Assembly: GCF_003789055.1 (NCBI RefSeq)
Contig: NZ_ML119083.1
Coordinates: forward strand, 248,001-312,000
Direction of reading: 5' to 3'
Source: Histidinibacterium lentulum
Lineage (GTDB): Bacteria > Pseudomonadota > Alphaproteobacteria > Rhodobacterales > Rhodobacteraceae
DNA length: 64,000 bases
Part shown: in pieces, positions 1 through 8,729 of the stretch
Layout of the letters: each line of letters starts with the position of its first letter
How positions within the stretch are numbered: the first letter of the stretch is position 1
Translations under genes and position numbers: made by a program
The notes under the pieces: model-generated
The model's input: only the letters and a program-made list of their open reading frames with translations
Told to the model about the DNA's origin: nothing
Database searches by the model: none

Positions 1-624
1 GCGTCGATGATCGCGCGGTTCCAGCAGACCATGACCGACGTGCGGGTGGACCAATCCTATGGCTACGGGCCCGACCTGATCGAGCGGGTGCGGAGCGGCG
101 CGCTCGACATCGCCATCCTTCCCCTGCCGAAGGAGGACGTGCCCGAGGACCTGAGCTTTCAGCCGATCCTGCCGGGCCTCAACGTGATCGCCTGCCGCGA
201 GGGGCATCCGCTGGTGCGGCGGCGACTGCTGACGCCGGGAGACATCGCCCGCTATCCGTGGATCGCGCCGCCCGCGGACAGCCCGCTCTACCGCGACCTG
301 CGGCGGGCGCTGTCGAATATCGGGGCGGAAGACTTCCGGATCAGCTTCTCCGGCGGGTCGCTCGCCTCGGTGCTGAGCGTTCTGACCGGGTCGGACAGCT
401 TGACGGTGCTGCCCTATTCGGTCGTGTTCATGGTCAAGGGGCGGGCGCCCGTCACGGCCCTGTCGCTGGAGATCGGGCATCCGAACAGGGTGCTCGGCCT
501 ACTGGTGCGGGCGGGGACGGAGCCGACCCCCGCCGCCCGCCGGTTCCGGGCGTTCATCGCGGCCGAGTTCGGGTCCCTCGGCCGCCGGATCGCCAAACAC
601 CAGACGGAGCAGATCTGGCGCTGA
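1..624 (+). CDS. LysR-family regulator, C-terminal part (5' end outside window)
   Basis: The reading frame is open from base 1 and stops at 622-624, so the window starts inside the gene. The visible 207 residues are a LysR effector-binding domain: a run describing a 'low-level' choice (LDIAILPLP), a hydrophobic strand (LNVIACREGHPLV) and the later segment with SVLSVLTGSDSLTVLPYS are typical of the two-lobed periplasmic-binding-like fold. The N-terminal winged helix-turn-helix lies upstream and is not seen. It is convergent with the amidohydrolase/TRAP operon (6 bp between stops), so it may or may not regulate it; LysR regulators of catabolic operons are more often divergent. Effector unknown. 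Confidence 0.85.
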   Translation, partial: ASMIARFQQTMTDVRVDQSYGYGPDLIERVRSGALDIAILPLPKEDVPEDLSFQPILPGLNVIACREGHPLVRRRLLTPGDIARYPWIAPPADSPLYRDLRRALSNIGAEDFRISFSGGSLASVLSVLTGSDSLTVLPYSVVFMVKGRAPVTALSLEIGHPNRVLGLLVRAGTEPTPAARRFRAFIAAEFGSLGRRIAKHQTEQIWR

Positions 625-630
625 GTGCGA

Positions 631-1983
631 TCAGTGCGCGGCCTGCTTGCCCCGGAATTCCTCGACCACGCGGCGGCCGCTGGCCTCGAGCCTGTCCGTC
701 AGCGCCTCGAGATCGACGTTCAGCATCTTGCCCCCCTGCTTCACGAGGCGCCCGCCGACCATGACCGTGTCCACGTTCTCGGGCCGGGCGTGGAAGACGA
801 TGGTCGCCACCGGATCGTGGACCGGGCGCATGTTCATCGACCGCGTCTCCAGCAGCACGATATCGGCCTCCTTGCCCACGGTGAGAGACCCGATCCGGTC
901 CTCCATCCGCAGCATCCGCGCGCCGCCCATGGTGGCCCAGTTCAGCGCCTGCCGGGTGCTGAATCCGATCACCTCGGGCGGGCCGCCGGTCTCGGCGCGC
1001 ACGATGCGGGTATGGTGATGCCGCGCGGATTGCAGCGTGATGCGGGTGACGCCGAACATGTCGCCCGCGACACCCGACTCGACGTCAGACCCGATGGAGA
1101 GCTGATCGTCCGCATGATGGCTGACGATCCGCGTGAGCGGCTCGCCAAAGCCCATCTGCAGCTCGATCTCCGCGGTGACGTTGACCGTCGCGCCGTTGTC
1201 CAGAACGCGCTTCACCTCGTCGTCCGGAAGGCCGTTGCCATGCACGATGTTGATGTGCCGCCCCAGCAGGCCCTCCTTCTCCAGCTCGGCCCAGGCATCG
1301 CCCCAGAGCATGTTGCCCGAGACGTGCATGGAGGTGACGAGATCCATCTCCTGCGCCAGCGCAAAATCGGTGCGCACCACGTTCTCCACCGACATCTGCG
1401 GCCCGAGGATCGCCATGCCCATGGTGATGAGCGCGTCGTCGGACGCCAGCGGGCCGGTGCGCAGGCGCTCGATCTCGCCACGCGGCATGGGCACTTCGGA
1501 GAAATGCGGCTCGCCCGGTTTCGGATCGGGCTTGGGAGAGCCGTGCAGGAACTTCGCCCGGCCGCCGGCCTTGCGCAGCCCCTCGATGGCGGCGTCGGTA
1601 TGGTCCGGCGTGTGGTTCGCGTGGCACCAGTCGGCGATGGTCGTGGCGCCGGAGGAGAGCTGGTGCAGCATCCCGACCTGGTTCGCGATCTCCATGTCCT
1701 CGGGGCGGAAACAGGTGGCAAGGCCCGCGTGCATCCCCTTGAAGTAGTCGAAGAGGGTCCAGTCCGCGGCCAGCCCGCGCAGGCCGGCCTGCCAGGTGTG
1801 GATATGGGCGTTCACGAACCCGGGCATGGCGATCATGCCGGTCGCGTCGATCACCTCGGCGCCCTCGGCGGCGAGGTCCGGCCCGAGCTCCGAGATCCTG
1901 CCGTCCTCGACCAGGATGTCGCCGGTATAATCCGGCCCGTCCATGGTGACGACGGCGGCGTTCTTTATCAGTGTGCGGGACAT
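631..1983 (-). CDS. Amidohydrolase of the cytosine deaminase / AtzA-TrzN type
   Basis: A 450-residue metal-dependent hydrolase of the amidohydrolase superfamily. The expected metal and catalytic ligands are visible: H60 and H62 (NAHIHTW), H220 (TSMHVSGN), H248 (IVHGNG) and D300 (IGSDVES). A C-terminal small beta-sandwich region carries the usual GSLTVGKEADIVLL motif. This subfamily deaminates or dechlorinates cyclic nitrogen compounds; the substrate cannot be read from the sequence. It is the last gene of a three-gene unit: the TRAP permease stops 10 bp upstream, and an AGGA sequence sits 6 bp before the ATG. The context suggests that the imported solute is hydrolysed here, in the cytoplasm. 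Confidence 0.9.
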   Translation of the reverse strand: MSRTLIKNAAVVTMDGPDYTGDILVEDGRISELGPDLAAEGAEVIDATGMIAMPGFVNAHIHTWQAGLRGLAADWTLFDYFKGMHAGLATCFRPEDMEIANQVGMLHQLSSGATTIADWCHANHTPDHTDAAIEGLRKAGGRAKFLHGSPKPDPKPGEPHFSEVPMPRGEIERLRTGPLASDDALITMGMAILGPQMSVENVVRTDFALAQEMDLVTSMHVSGNMLWGDAWAELEKEGLLGRHINIVHGNGLPDDEVKRVLDNGATVNVTAEIELQMGFGEPLTRIVSHHADDQLSIGSDVESGVAGDMFGVTRITLQSARHHHTRIVRAETGGPPEVIGFSTRQALNWATMGGARMLRMEDRIGSLTVGKEADIVLLETRSMNMRPVHDPVATIVFHARPENVDTVMVGGRLVKQGGKMLNVDLEALTDRLEASGRRVVEEFRGKQAAH

Positions 1984-1993
1984 GTGTGCGTTC

Positions 1994-3955
1994 CTAGTAG
2001 ACGAGAAAGAGCGTGATCGCGGGCACGAAGATCAGCAGCAGGGTCAGCAGCAGCATCACCAGGACAAAGGGCAGGGCCCCGGTGAAGATGTCCCCGAGGG
2101 TGACGAACCCCTTGGGAAGGGACCCCTTCACCACGAAGACCGACAGCCCGAACGGTGGCGTCAGCAACCCGATCTCGATGGCGATGATCGACACGATTCC
2201 GAACCAGATCAGATCCCCGCCCAGCGCCGTCACCAGAGGGATCGCGATGGGCAGGATCACCAGCATGATCGACACGGAATCGAGGATCATGCCGAGAAGG
2301 ATCACCAGCACGATATAGGCCAGCATGAAGCCGATCAGCTGCAGGTCGTAGGCAGCCAGGAGGTTCGTCGCCTGCATCGGGATCGTGGAGAGCGCCAGCA
2401 TCCGGGCATAGAGGTTGGCAGCGATGATCAGGAACAGGATCGAGGCGGTGATGTAGCCCGTCTCGAGGGCGATGGACTTGATCGCCGTCCAGTCGAGCTT
2501 GCGCCGCGCCCCGGCGACGACGAAGGCACCCAGGGCGCCGATCGCGCCGGCCTCGGTCGGGCTGAACAGGCCGCCGTAGATGCCGCCCATGACCAGCGCG
2601 ATGATGAAGATCACGGGCACCAGTCGCCACGCCATCTCGCCGCCGCTCATCTGCTCCGTCTCGGCGGTGGGCTTCGGGTTGCCCACGAAGCTCGGAAACC
2701 ATGTCGCCAGCCCGATGTTCAGGAGCGAGAACGCGACGGCGAGGATGATCCCCGGCACGATGGCCGCGATGAAGAGCGCGCCGACCGACACCTCGGCGAT
2801 CAGCCCGTAGACGATCAGCAGCAGGCTCGGCGGAATGAGCATCCCCAGGACGGAACTCCCCGCGATCACCCCGGTGGAGAAGCGGCGGGTGTACCCCGCC
2901 TCGTCCATGGCGGGCACGGCGACACGGCTGAAGACGGCGGCCGAGGCGATGGAAGAGCCCGTGATCGCGGCAAAGATCGCGTTGGCGGCCACGGTGGCCA
3001 CGCCCAGCCCGCCCCTGAGCTTGCGCAGCGCCACCACAGCCACCTGGAAGGCGTCGCGGCCCACGTCGGCGCGGTCGAGCACCAGCCCCATCATGACGAA
3101 GAGCGGCACCACGCCGAATTCCACCGACCGGATCGCACCAGAGGCCGCGAGGCCCAGCGAGTTCATCGCGACGGTGAGGTTGTCGCGGGTCAGCCAGACG
3201 CCGACGAAGGACATGGCCAGAAGGACGAAGGCCACGGGCATCCCGCAGGCGACGAGAACGAAGAGCCCGAGAAAGGCCATGAGCCCGACCTGCACCGGGC
3301 TCAGGTCGCCGCCGAACAGCAGCCCGAGAAACAGCAGCGCGCCGCCGCCCACCACGGCGAGCCCGGTCATCGACACCCGGTCCGGACCATGGGCGCGGAT
3401 GCTCGCGGCAAAGTCGCGTGCGCCCACGAGCGTCAGCCGCAACGTCTCCAGCGTCGCCACCGCCGCGCCGAGGACGACGGCGAGCTTGAACGGCCAGAGC
3501 GGGATCCGGAAGGCGCCCACTGCGCCGGCGAATTCCGCCTCCCGGACCGACTTCATGAAATCGACCCAGAGCTTCTCCGTCGCCAGCATCATCAGGCCGG
3601 CGGCCACGGCGAAGAACAGGACGCTCGTGCCCAGCGCCAGCTGCGGCCGGTTCCTCTCCCAGCTCCCCATGAGGAAATCGGCGCGGATCAGTCGTCCGCT
3701 GCGGATCGTGCTGCCGAGCTGCCCGAAGACGCAGGCGACGATGGCGTAGGCCACGAAGTCCGACACGCCGTTGATCGGGATCTGGAAGACGCCGCGCATC
3801 ACCACGTCCGCGGTGATCAGCATCATGAAGAACACGATCATGGTGGAGGCCGCGGCAGAGAAGACGCCCGAGACCCACCCGAGAGCCGCGTCAAGAGGTC
3901 CCCGGGGTCCGGCCGGGCTTTCGGCCGGACCCATGTTTTCTGTGTCTGTTGTCAC
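1994..3955 (-). CDS. TRAP transporter fused permease (DctQ-DctM)
   Basis: A 653-residue membrane protein combining both TRAP permease subunits. About residues 25-170 form the four-helix DctQ-like small subunit, and about 190-653 the large DctM-like subunit with many hydrophobic helices and the typical PPSLLLIVYG and GLLTPPFGLSVFVVKG segments. It imports a solute with an ion gradient, using the binding protein encoded just upstream (stop 7 bp before this start). The chosen start is GTG at 3955; an ATG eight codons in (3934) is an alternative, and neither has a strong ribosome-binding site. Fused QM permeases are a known TRAP variant. The substrate is unknown. Confidence 0.9.
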   Translation of the reverse strand: MTTDTENMGPAESPAGPRGPLDAALGWVSGVFSAAASTMIVFFMMLITADVVMRGVFQIPINGVSDFVAYAIVACVFGQLGSTIRSGRLIRADFLMGSWERNRPQLALGTSVLFFAVAAGLMMLATEKLWVDFMKSVREAEFAGAVGAFRIPLWPFKLAVVLGAAVATLETLRLTLVGARDFAASIRAHGPDRVSMTGLAVVGGGALLFLGLLFGGDLSPVQVGLMAFLGLFVLVACGMPVAFVLLAMSFVGVWLTRDNLTVAMNSLGLAASGAIRSVEFGVVPLFVMMGLVLDRADVGRDAFQVAVVALRKLRGGLGVATVAANAIFAAITGSSIASAAVFSRVAVPAMDEAGYTRRFSTGVIAGSSVLGMLIPPSLLLIVYGLIAEVSVGALFIAAIVPGIILAVAFSLLNIGLATWFPSFVGNPKPTAETEQMSGGEMAWRLVPVIFIIALVMGGIYGGLFSPTEAGAIGALGAFVVAGARRKLDWTAIKSIALETGYITASILFLIIAANLYARMLALSTIPMQATNLLAAYDLQLIGFMLAYIVLVILLGMILDSVSIMLVILPIAIPLVTALGGDLIWFGIVSIIAIEIGLLTPPFGLSVFVVKGSLPKGFVTLGDIFTGALPFVLVMLLLTLLLIFVPAITLFLVY

Positions 3956-3962
3956 GACAGGA

Positions 3963-5048
3963 TCAGACGTCGGCCGCCCAGTCGCGCAGCGGCTCGGCGC
4001 CCTCTTCCTGCACCACTTCCATGTAGCGCTTCAGCATGGCGCGGGCAGGCACGCCGCGGGCCTCCTGCTCTTCGACCCAGACCTTGGCGAGATCGCCGAG
4101 GCGGTCGGCCCATTCCATGCGCTGCTCCTGCGGCATGTCGCTGATCGTGGCGCCCTCGTTCGCGAAGTTCTCGAAGAACACCGCCTCGCGCTCCTTGATG
4201 AGCCGCGCATTCTCGTGGCTGTACTCACGGCCCAGTTCGGCCAGCACCTGCTGCACGTCCTCGGGCAGGGCGTTGTAGACGTCCGAGTTGATGCCGAACC
4301 CGCCGAAGCTGATCGGGCCGGTGTCGACCTTGGTGATGTAGGGGGCGACCTCGTGCAGTTTCAGCGGATAGGCCCCGGTGCCGATGATCATCGTGCCGTC
4401 GCCGACGCCGGTCTGGATCTGGCCGTACATCTGCGGCAGGCCCGACGTCACCAGCGTGGCGCCCACCGGCTCGATCCAGGGGGCGATCGTCGGGACGCCG
4501 ACCAGCTTGAGGCCCTCGAGATCGGCAAGGCTTTCGATCGGGCGCTTGGTGAACAGGTGGTAGCTGTCCGAGCCGCAGCAGCCGAAGTAGCTGATGTTCT
4601 GCGCCGCCCATTCGGCCTTGAAGGCCTCTTCCTCGTCGTTGAGCCGGTTCATCGAGTTGAACGCCTGCTCGACGGTCTGGGTGGTGAAGGGCGTCGGGAA
4701 CTGGATGTTCTGCAGCGGCAGGGTCGACGGCTCCCAGAGGGACCCGATCCAGCCCATGTCCGTCAGGTTCTGGGTCACGGCTTCGAGCGTGTCCTGGAAT
4801 CCGTAGAGCGACCCGCCGAAGGCTTCGGTCCAGTTGATCCGGTAGTTCGAGCCGCGTTCCTCGAGGAGCTGGTTGGAGCGGTCGACGACGACCGTCTTGA
4901 GCGGACCGACCCAGGCGATGGTCGTCGGGTGGCTCGACGACATCGTCAGGTTGATGGTCTCCTGCGCAAAGGCCGGCCGCGCGCCCAAGAGGGCGGGCGC
5001 GGTCAGGCTGATCATTCCGGCGACGGCTTGTCTGCGATTGAGCTTCAT
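3963..5048 (-). CDS. TRAP transporter solute-binding protein (DctP family)
   Basis: A 361-residue periplasmic binding protein. Residues 1-29 look like a secretion signal (MKLNRRQAVAG, hydrophobic core, ARPAFAQ cleavage), with an RR pair. I start at 5048 rather than further upstream because GGAGG lies 7 bp before this ATG and the signal peptide begins there. The fold is DctP-like, with the DLEGLKL motif at 177-182. The family usually has an arginine just after this lysine (K-x-R) that binds the substrate carboxylate; here the order is K181-L182-V183 and the arginine is absent. First gene of the TRAP-amidohydrolase operon, preceded by a 252-bp region with operator-like palindromes. Confidence 0.9.
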   Translation of the reverse strand: MKLNRRQAVAGMISLTAPALLGARPAFAQETINLTMSSSHPTTIAWVGPLKTVVVDRSNQLLEERGSNYRINWTEAFGGSLYGFQDTLEAVTQNLTDMGWIGSLWEPSTLPLQNIQFPTPFTTQTVEQAFNSMNRLNDEEEAFKAEWAAQNISYFGCCGSDSYHLFTKRPIESLADLEGLKLVGVPTIAPWIEPVGATLVTSGLPQMYGQIQTGVGDGTMIIGTGAYPLKLHEVAPYITKVDTGPISFGGFGINSDVYNALPEDVQQVLAELGREYSHENARLIKEREAVFFENFANEGATISDMPQEQRMEWADRLGDLAKVWVEEQEARGVPARAMLKRYMEVVQEEGAEPLRDWAADV

Positions 5049-5154
5049 GTGCTTGGTCCCTCCAGTTGGCAGAGGTCGCGGTCTCCCCGCCGCACCCTCT
5101 GCGACACCCTCGTCCATGCTGCCCGCGATTCGCCGCGCTTGGCAAGCGAAATCA

Positions 5155-5219
5155 GAAAACGATTGCGAAAACCCCGCGTGGCCCAGCATTCCTTGCACCC
5201 AGAATTGGCAATCGTTTGC
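5155..5219. promoter_or_regulatory. Two LacI-type operator-like palindromes upstream of the TRAP operon
   Basis: The site at 5208-5219 reads GCAATCGTTTGC, a 10/12-match palindrome with the central CG typical of LacI-family operators. The site at 5155-5166 reads, on the minus strand, GCAATCGTTTTC, identical except one base. Centres are 53 bp apart, about five helical turns. A third perfect palindrome, CGCTTG-G-CAAGCG, lies at 5136-5148. All three are in the 252-bp gap upstream of dctP. No convincing -35/-10 pair is visible between them. The regulator is not encoded in the window; the assignment is inference from the site shape. Confidence 0.45.
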
Positions 5220-5300
5220 ACAATCAGTGCGGTCGCGGACCTTGGGGCACCCTGTGGCGCCCGGTCGGTCCGCCGAGGAACGCAGCTGGTCCGGCGCGCC

Positions 5301-5855
5301 TCAGGACACCTGGTCGATGAACTCCGCGAAGGCCGCAAGCTGGGCCGCGACCGCATCGCGCGAGGGCTGGTCCGTCAGCCGCCCGCCCTCGACCTTCTGC
5401 ATGGCCTGCGAAACGAAGACTTCGGGCCGGGTGAAGACGATGGCGTCGAGGAACACGAGCGTCTGCCGCAGGTGATACTGCATCCGCGCACCGCCGATCA
5501 TGCCCGGCGCGGCGGACTGGATCGCCACCGGTTTCATCCTGAATGGCGGGTCGGGCAGACGCGACAGCCAGTCGATGGCGTTCTTGAGCGCGCCGGGGAT
5601 CGAGTAGTTGTATTCCGGCGAGACGAAGATGACCCCGTCCGCAGCACGCACCGCATCGCCCAGCGCCGTGACACCCGCGGGAATGCCGCTCTCGGTGGCA
5701 AGATCGCCGTTGTAGTGTGGGAACTCCGCGAAAGAGGGTCCCTCGGCGAAGCGCATTCCCTCGGGTGCGAGCTCTGGCAGCGTCTCCATCAGCGCGCGGT
5801 TGATGGATGCCTTCCGCAGACTGCCGCAGATCGTCAGTATGGTCTTCTCGCGCAT
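5301..5855 (-). CDS. NADPH-dependent FMN reductase (flavodoxin-like fold)
   Basis: A 184-residue protein of the NAD(P)H:quinone/FMN reductase family (ChrR/YieF/Azr type). Visible motifs are the phosphate-binding GSLRKASIN near the N-terminus and the flavin-binding SPEYNYSIPGALKNAIDW at about residues 79-96. It probably reduces quinones, chromate or azo compounds with FMN as cofactor in the cytoplasm. GAGGGA precedes the ATG. It is separated from the TRAP operon by 252 bp and is divergent from rnd (197 bp), so it is likely monocistronic. Physiological substrate unknown. Confidence 0.9.
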   Translation of the reverse strand: MREKTILTICGSLRKASINRALMETLPELAPEGMRFAEGPSFAEFPHYNGDLATESGIPAGVTALGDAVRAADGVIFVSPEYNYSIPGALKNAIDWLSRLPDPPFRMKPVAIQSAAPGMIGGARMQYHLRQTLVFLDAIVFTRPEVFVSQAMQKVEGGRLTDQPSRDAVAAQLAAFAEFIDQVS

Positions 5856-6052
5856 CGTCCCTCGCTACCCCCACCCCAGACGGTGCCGGGATCGTACAGG
5901 GCGCCTCCGGCGGAACAAGCGTCAAGAGCGTGGGGCCTTGCGGGGGCACATGTTCGCGGGCGCACCTGCGCGGTGCCGGGCGGGTTCGGTTGCGCCGCCA
6001 GCGACGCTGGAGTAAGGCCCGGCGACCCCGCTCCTCCGGTTCAGGACGCTCC

Positions 6053-6664
6053 ATGGCCAACCATCTCTACCAGAACGACCTGCCCGACGGGCTCGACCTC
6101 GGGCCGGTGGTGGCCATCGACTGCGAGACGATGGGCCTCAATCCGCACCGCGACCGTCTCTGCGTCGTGCAGATGTCCTCGGGGGACGGCCATGCGCATC
6201 TGGTGCAGGTCGCCAGGGGCCAGACCGAGGCGCCGAACCTCACGGCGATGCTGGAGAACCCCGAAGTGCTGAAGCTCTTTCACTTCGGCCGGTTCGACAT
6301 CGCGGTGCTGCTCCATGCCTTCGGGGCGATGACCGGGCCGGTCTACTGCACCAAGATCGCCTCGAAGCTGGTGCGCACCTTCACCGACCGCCACGGGCTG
6401 CGCGTGCTGCTGCAGGATCTGCTCGGGGTCGATATCTCCAAGCACCAGCAGCAGAGCGACTGGGGCGCGGAGGCCCTGACCGAGGCGCAGCTCGACTACG
6501 CGGCATCGGACGTGCTGCACCTTCATGCGCTGAAGGCGCGGCTGGACGAGATGCTGGCACGCGAGGGCCGGACGCTCATCGCCCAGTCCTGCTTCGATTT
6601 CCTGCCCACCCGGGCGCAGCTGGACCTCGCCGGCTGGCCCGAACTGGACATCTTCTCCCATTGA
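6053..6664 (+). CDS. rnd: Ribonuclease D-like 3'-5' exonuclease
   Basis: A 203-residue DEDDy exonuclease domain. Catalytic residues seen: D23 and E25 (AIDCETMGL), D82 (FGRFDIAVL), Y149 and D153 (YAASDVLHL). The HRDC domains of full-length E. coli RNase D (about 375 aa) are missing; single-domain forms are usual in this position in alphaproteobacteria. The role is presumably 3' maturation of tRNA or other small RNAs. The start at 6053 was chosen because the conserved exonuclease domain begins directly after it. The stop overlaps the TTG start of kdsD by four bases (TTGA), so the two are probably translationally coupled. Confidence 0.88.
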   Translation: MANHLYQNDLPDGLDLGPVVAIDCETMGLNPHRDRLCVVQMSSGDGHAHLVQVARGQTEAPNLTAMLENPEVLKLFHFGRFDIAVLLHAFGAMTGPVYCTKIASKLVRTFTDRHGLRVLLQDLLGVDISKHQQQSDWGAEALTEAQLDYAASDVLHLHALKARLDEMLAREGRTLIAQSCFDFLPTRAQLDLAGWPELDIFSH

Positions 6665-7632
6665 GCGCGGATCGGAACACCGTTCTTGCGACCGCGCGGC
6701 GGGTCATCGGGATCGAGGCGCGCGCACTTGATGCGCTCGCCGGTTCGATCGACGGCGCCTTCGGCGAGGCGGTCGACCTGATCCTCTCCGCCACCGGCCG
6801 GGTCATCGTCTCGGGCATGGGCAAGTCGGGCCATGTCGCGCGGAAGATCGCGGCGACCCTGGCCTCCACCGGCACGCCGGCGCATTTCGTCCATCCGGCG
6901 GAGGCAAGCCACGGCGATCTGGGCATGATGACCCGCGGCGACGTGGTGCTGGTGCTGTCGAATTCCGGCGAGACACCGGAACTCGCCGACCTGATCGCCT
7001 ATACCCGCCGGTTCCGCATCCCGATGATCGGCGTCGCCAGTCGCGCCGATAGCGCGCTGATGCGCCAGTCGGATGTGCGGCTGGTGCTGCCCCCGGCGGA
7101 AGAGGCCTGCGGGACGGGCGTCGTGCCCACCTCCTCGACGACCATGACGCTGGCACTGGGCGATGCCCTCGCCGTCGCGCTGATGGAACACCGGCGCTTC
7201 ACGCCGGAGATGTTCCGCACCTTCCATCCCGGCGGCAAGCTGGGCGCCCGGCTGTCGAAGGTGCGTGACCTGATGCACGCGGGCGAGGCCCTGCCGCTGG
7301 CCGCGCTCCGCACGCCCATGAGCGACGCGCTCCTGACCATCAGCCAGAAGGGCTTCGGCGTGCTGGGCGTACTCGACGACGATCACCGGCTGGCGGGCGT
7401 GGTCACGGACGGCGACCTGCGCCGGCACATGGACGGGCTGCTGGAGCGCACGGCGGGCGACGTGATGACGAGAGCACCGCGGACCATCGGCCCCGACGCG
7501 CTGGCCGAGGAGGCGGTGGCGGTGATGAACGAGAAGCAGATCACCTGCCTGTTCGTGGTGGACCCCGCCGGCTCGGACCGGGTCACGGGGCTTCTGCATA
7601 TCCACGACTGCCTGCGGGCCGGCATCGTCTGA
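6661..7632 (+). CDS. kdsD: D-arabinose 5-phosphate isomerase (KdsD/KpsF)
   Basis: A 323-residue cytoplasmic isomerase converting ribulose 5-phosphate to arabinose 5-phosphate, the first step of Kdo synthesis for LPS. An N-terminal SIS sugar-isomerase domain (about 40-165) contains SGMGKSGHVARKIAATL, the histidines of AEASHGDLG and SNSGETPEL. Two CBS repeats follow (about 205-320; GVVTDGDLRRHMDG in the first). The TTG start overlaps the rnd stop; no other in-frame start fits the SIS domain better. It heads the lptC-lptA-lptB run, coupling Kdo supply to LPS export, as in many proteobacteria. Confidence 0.93.
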   Translation: MSADRNTVLATARRVIGIEARALDALAGSIDGAFGEAVDLILSATGRVIVSGMGKSGHVARKIAATLASTGTPAHFVHPAEASHGDLGMMTRGDVVLVLSNSGETPELADLIAYTRRFRIPMIGVASRADSALMRQSDVRLVLPPAEEACGTGVVPTSSTTMTLALGDALAVALMEHRRFTPEMFRTFHPGGKLGARLSKVRDLMHAGEALPLAALRTPMSDALLTISQKGFGVLGVLDDDHRLAGVVTDGDLRRHMDGLLERTAGDVMTRAPRTIGPDALAEEAVAVMNEKQITCLFVVDPAGSDRVTGLLHIHDCLRAGIV

Positions 7633-7641
7633 GGCGGGGAG

Positions 7642-8247
7642 GTGGACCGCCACTCCACCCTCGTCGTCTGGGCCAAGACATTGCTGCCGCTGGGCGCCAT
7701 CGCGCTTCTCTCGACGCTCTTTCTCGTGTCGCAGCCCCGCGGGGTGGAAGACGCCGAGATTCCCTTCGCCGATCTCGACGCGCTGGCGCGGGACGAACAG
7801 GTGTCGGCGCCCTCGTTCTCCGGCGTGGCGGATGACGGTTCGGTGGTGGCGATCAGTGCGGACAGCGCCCGGCCGGCCGGCGACGCCCGGGACGGTCTTG
7901 TCCTGCAGGTCGTGCGGGGCACCGTCGATTCACCCGGCGGGCGGCGGCTCACCTTTGCCGCCGGCGACGGGCTGCTGGAGACGGAGGCCGGGACAGCCCG
8001 GTTCTCCGGTCCCGTCACCATCGAGACCACGGGCGGATACCGGATGGAGGCCGCCACGCTCCATGCCGATCTCGAGGCCGGGCGGCTGATGGCGCAGGGG
8101 CCGGTCACGGCGGAAGCGCCCTATGGCAGCCTCAGCGCCGGACAGCTGGTCGCCGAGACACCAGAGGGCGGCGGCGCGCGACTGGTTTTCCAAGACGGCG
8201 TCCGGCTGGTATACCAGCCGCAACCCGACGAAGGCACACCCCGATGA
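7642..8247 (+). CDS. lptC: LPS export protein LptC
   Basis: A 201-residue bitopic inner-membrane protein with one N-terminal transmembrane segment (about residues 12-29, LLPLGAIALLSTLFLVS) followed by a periplasmic beta-jellyroll region. It links the LptB2FG transporter to the LptA bridge. Identification rests on size, topology and position between kdsD and lptA; LptC sequences are poorly conserved. The GTG start at 7642 is nearly contiguous with a GGGGAG tract, leaving little SD spacing, so the exact start is uncertain. The 3' end overlaps lptA by four bases (ATGA). Confidence 0.85.
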   Translation: MDRHSTLVVWAKTLLPLGAIALLSTLFLVSQPRGVEDAEIPFADLDALARDEQVSAPSFSGVADDGSVVAISADSARPAGDARDGLVLQVVRGTVDSPGGRRLTFAAGDGLLETEAGTARFSGPVTIETTGGYRMEAATLHADLEAGRLMAQGPVTAEAPYGSLSAGQLVAETPEGGGARLVFQDGVRLVYQPQPDEGTPR

Positions 8248-8729
8248 CCTCTCTCCGACCATTCGTCCTGACCCTTCTGCTGGCCCTGCCCGCAGCTCTC
8301 CCGGCCCAGACCAGCATCGACCTCGGCGGCGTGACCGCCGACCCTGACGCCCCGGTGGAGATCACCGCCGACAGCCTGACCGTCAACCGCGACGACGGCA
8401 GCGCGGTCTTCGAAGGTGAGGTGCGGATCGGCCAAGGGGACCTGCGGATCGCCGCGACCCGTGTGGAGGTGCGCTACGACGACGCCACGGGCGACATCGC
8501 CCGGCTCGACGCCTCGGGCGGTGTGACCCTGGCCACGGCCGACGAGCAGGCGGAGGCGCAGCGGGCGGAATACGATCTGGTGGCGGGCACGCTGACGCTG
8601 ATCGGCGAGGTGCTTCTGACGCAGGGCCAGAGCGCGCTCTCGGCGGAGCGCATGGTCGTGAACCTCGATGACGGGACCGCGCGTATGGAGGGCCGGGTGA
8701 CAACGATCTTCCGCCAGGACGGTCAATGA
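8244..8729 (+). CDS. lptA: LPS transport periplasmic protein LptA
   Basis: A 161-residue OstA-like protein with a signal peptide (residues 1-22, ending ALPAQ). The repeated short beta-strand pattern ([20 protein letters not shown], then [19 protein letters not shown]) is the LptA/OstA fold that oligomerises to carry LPS across the periplasm. Overlaps lptC at the start and lptB at the end by four bases each, giving tight translational coupling in the kdsD-lptCAB unit. Confidence 0.9.
   Translation: MTSLRPFVLTLLLALPAALPAQTSIDLGGVTADPDAPVEITADSLTVNRDDGSAVFEGEVRIGQGDLRIAATRVEVRYDDATGDIARLDASGGVTLATADEQAEAQRAEYDLVAGTLTLIGEVLLTQGQSALSAERMVVNLDDGTARMEGRVTTIFRQDGQ

Noticed and set aside
1943-4144. 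A 733-codon frame opposite the TRAP permease
   Set aside because: Extremely rich in H, D, R, G and Q, the mirror image of hydrophobic helices; no domain.
5179-5196. Sigma-54 site (TGGC...TTGC) upstream of the TRAP operon
   Set aside because: GG and GC are 13 bases apart instead of 10, and it reads in the wrong direction for the operon.
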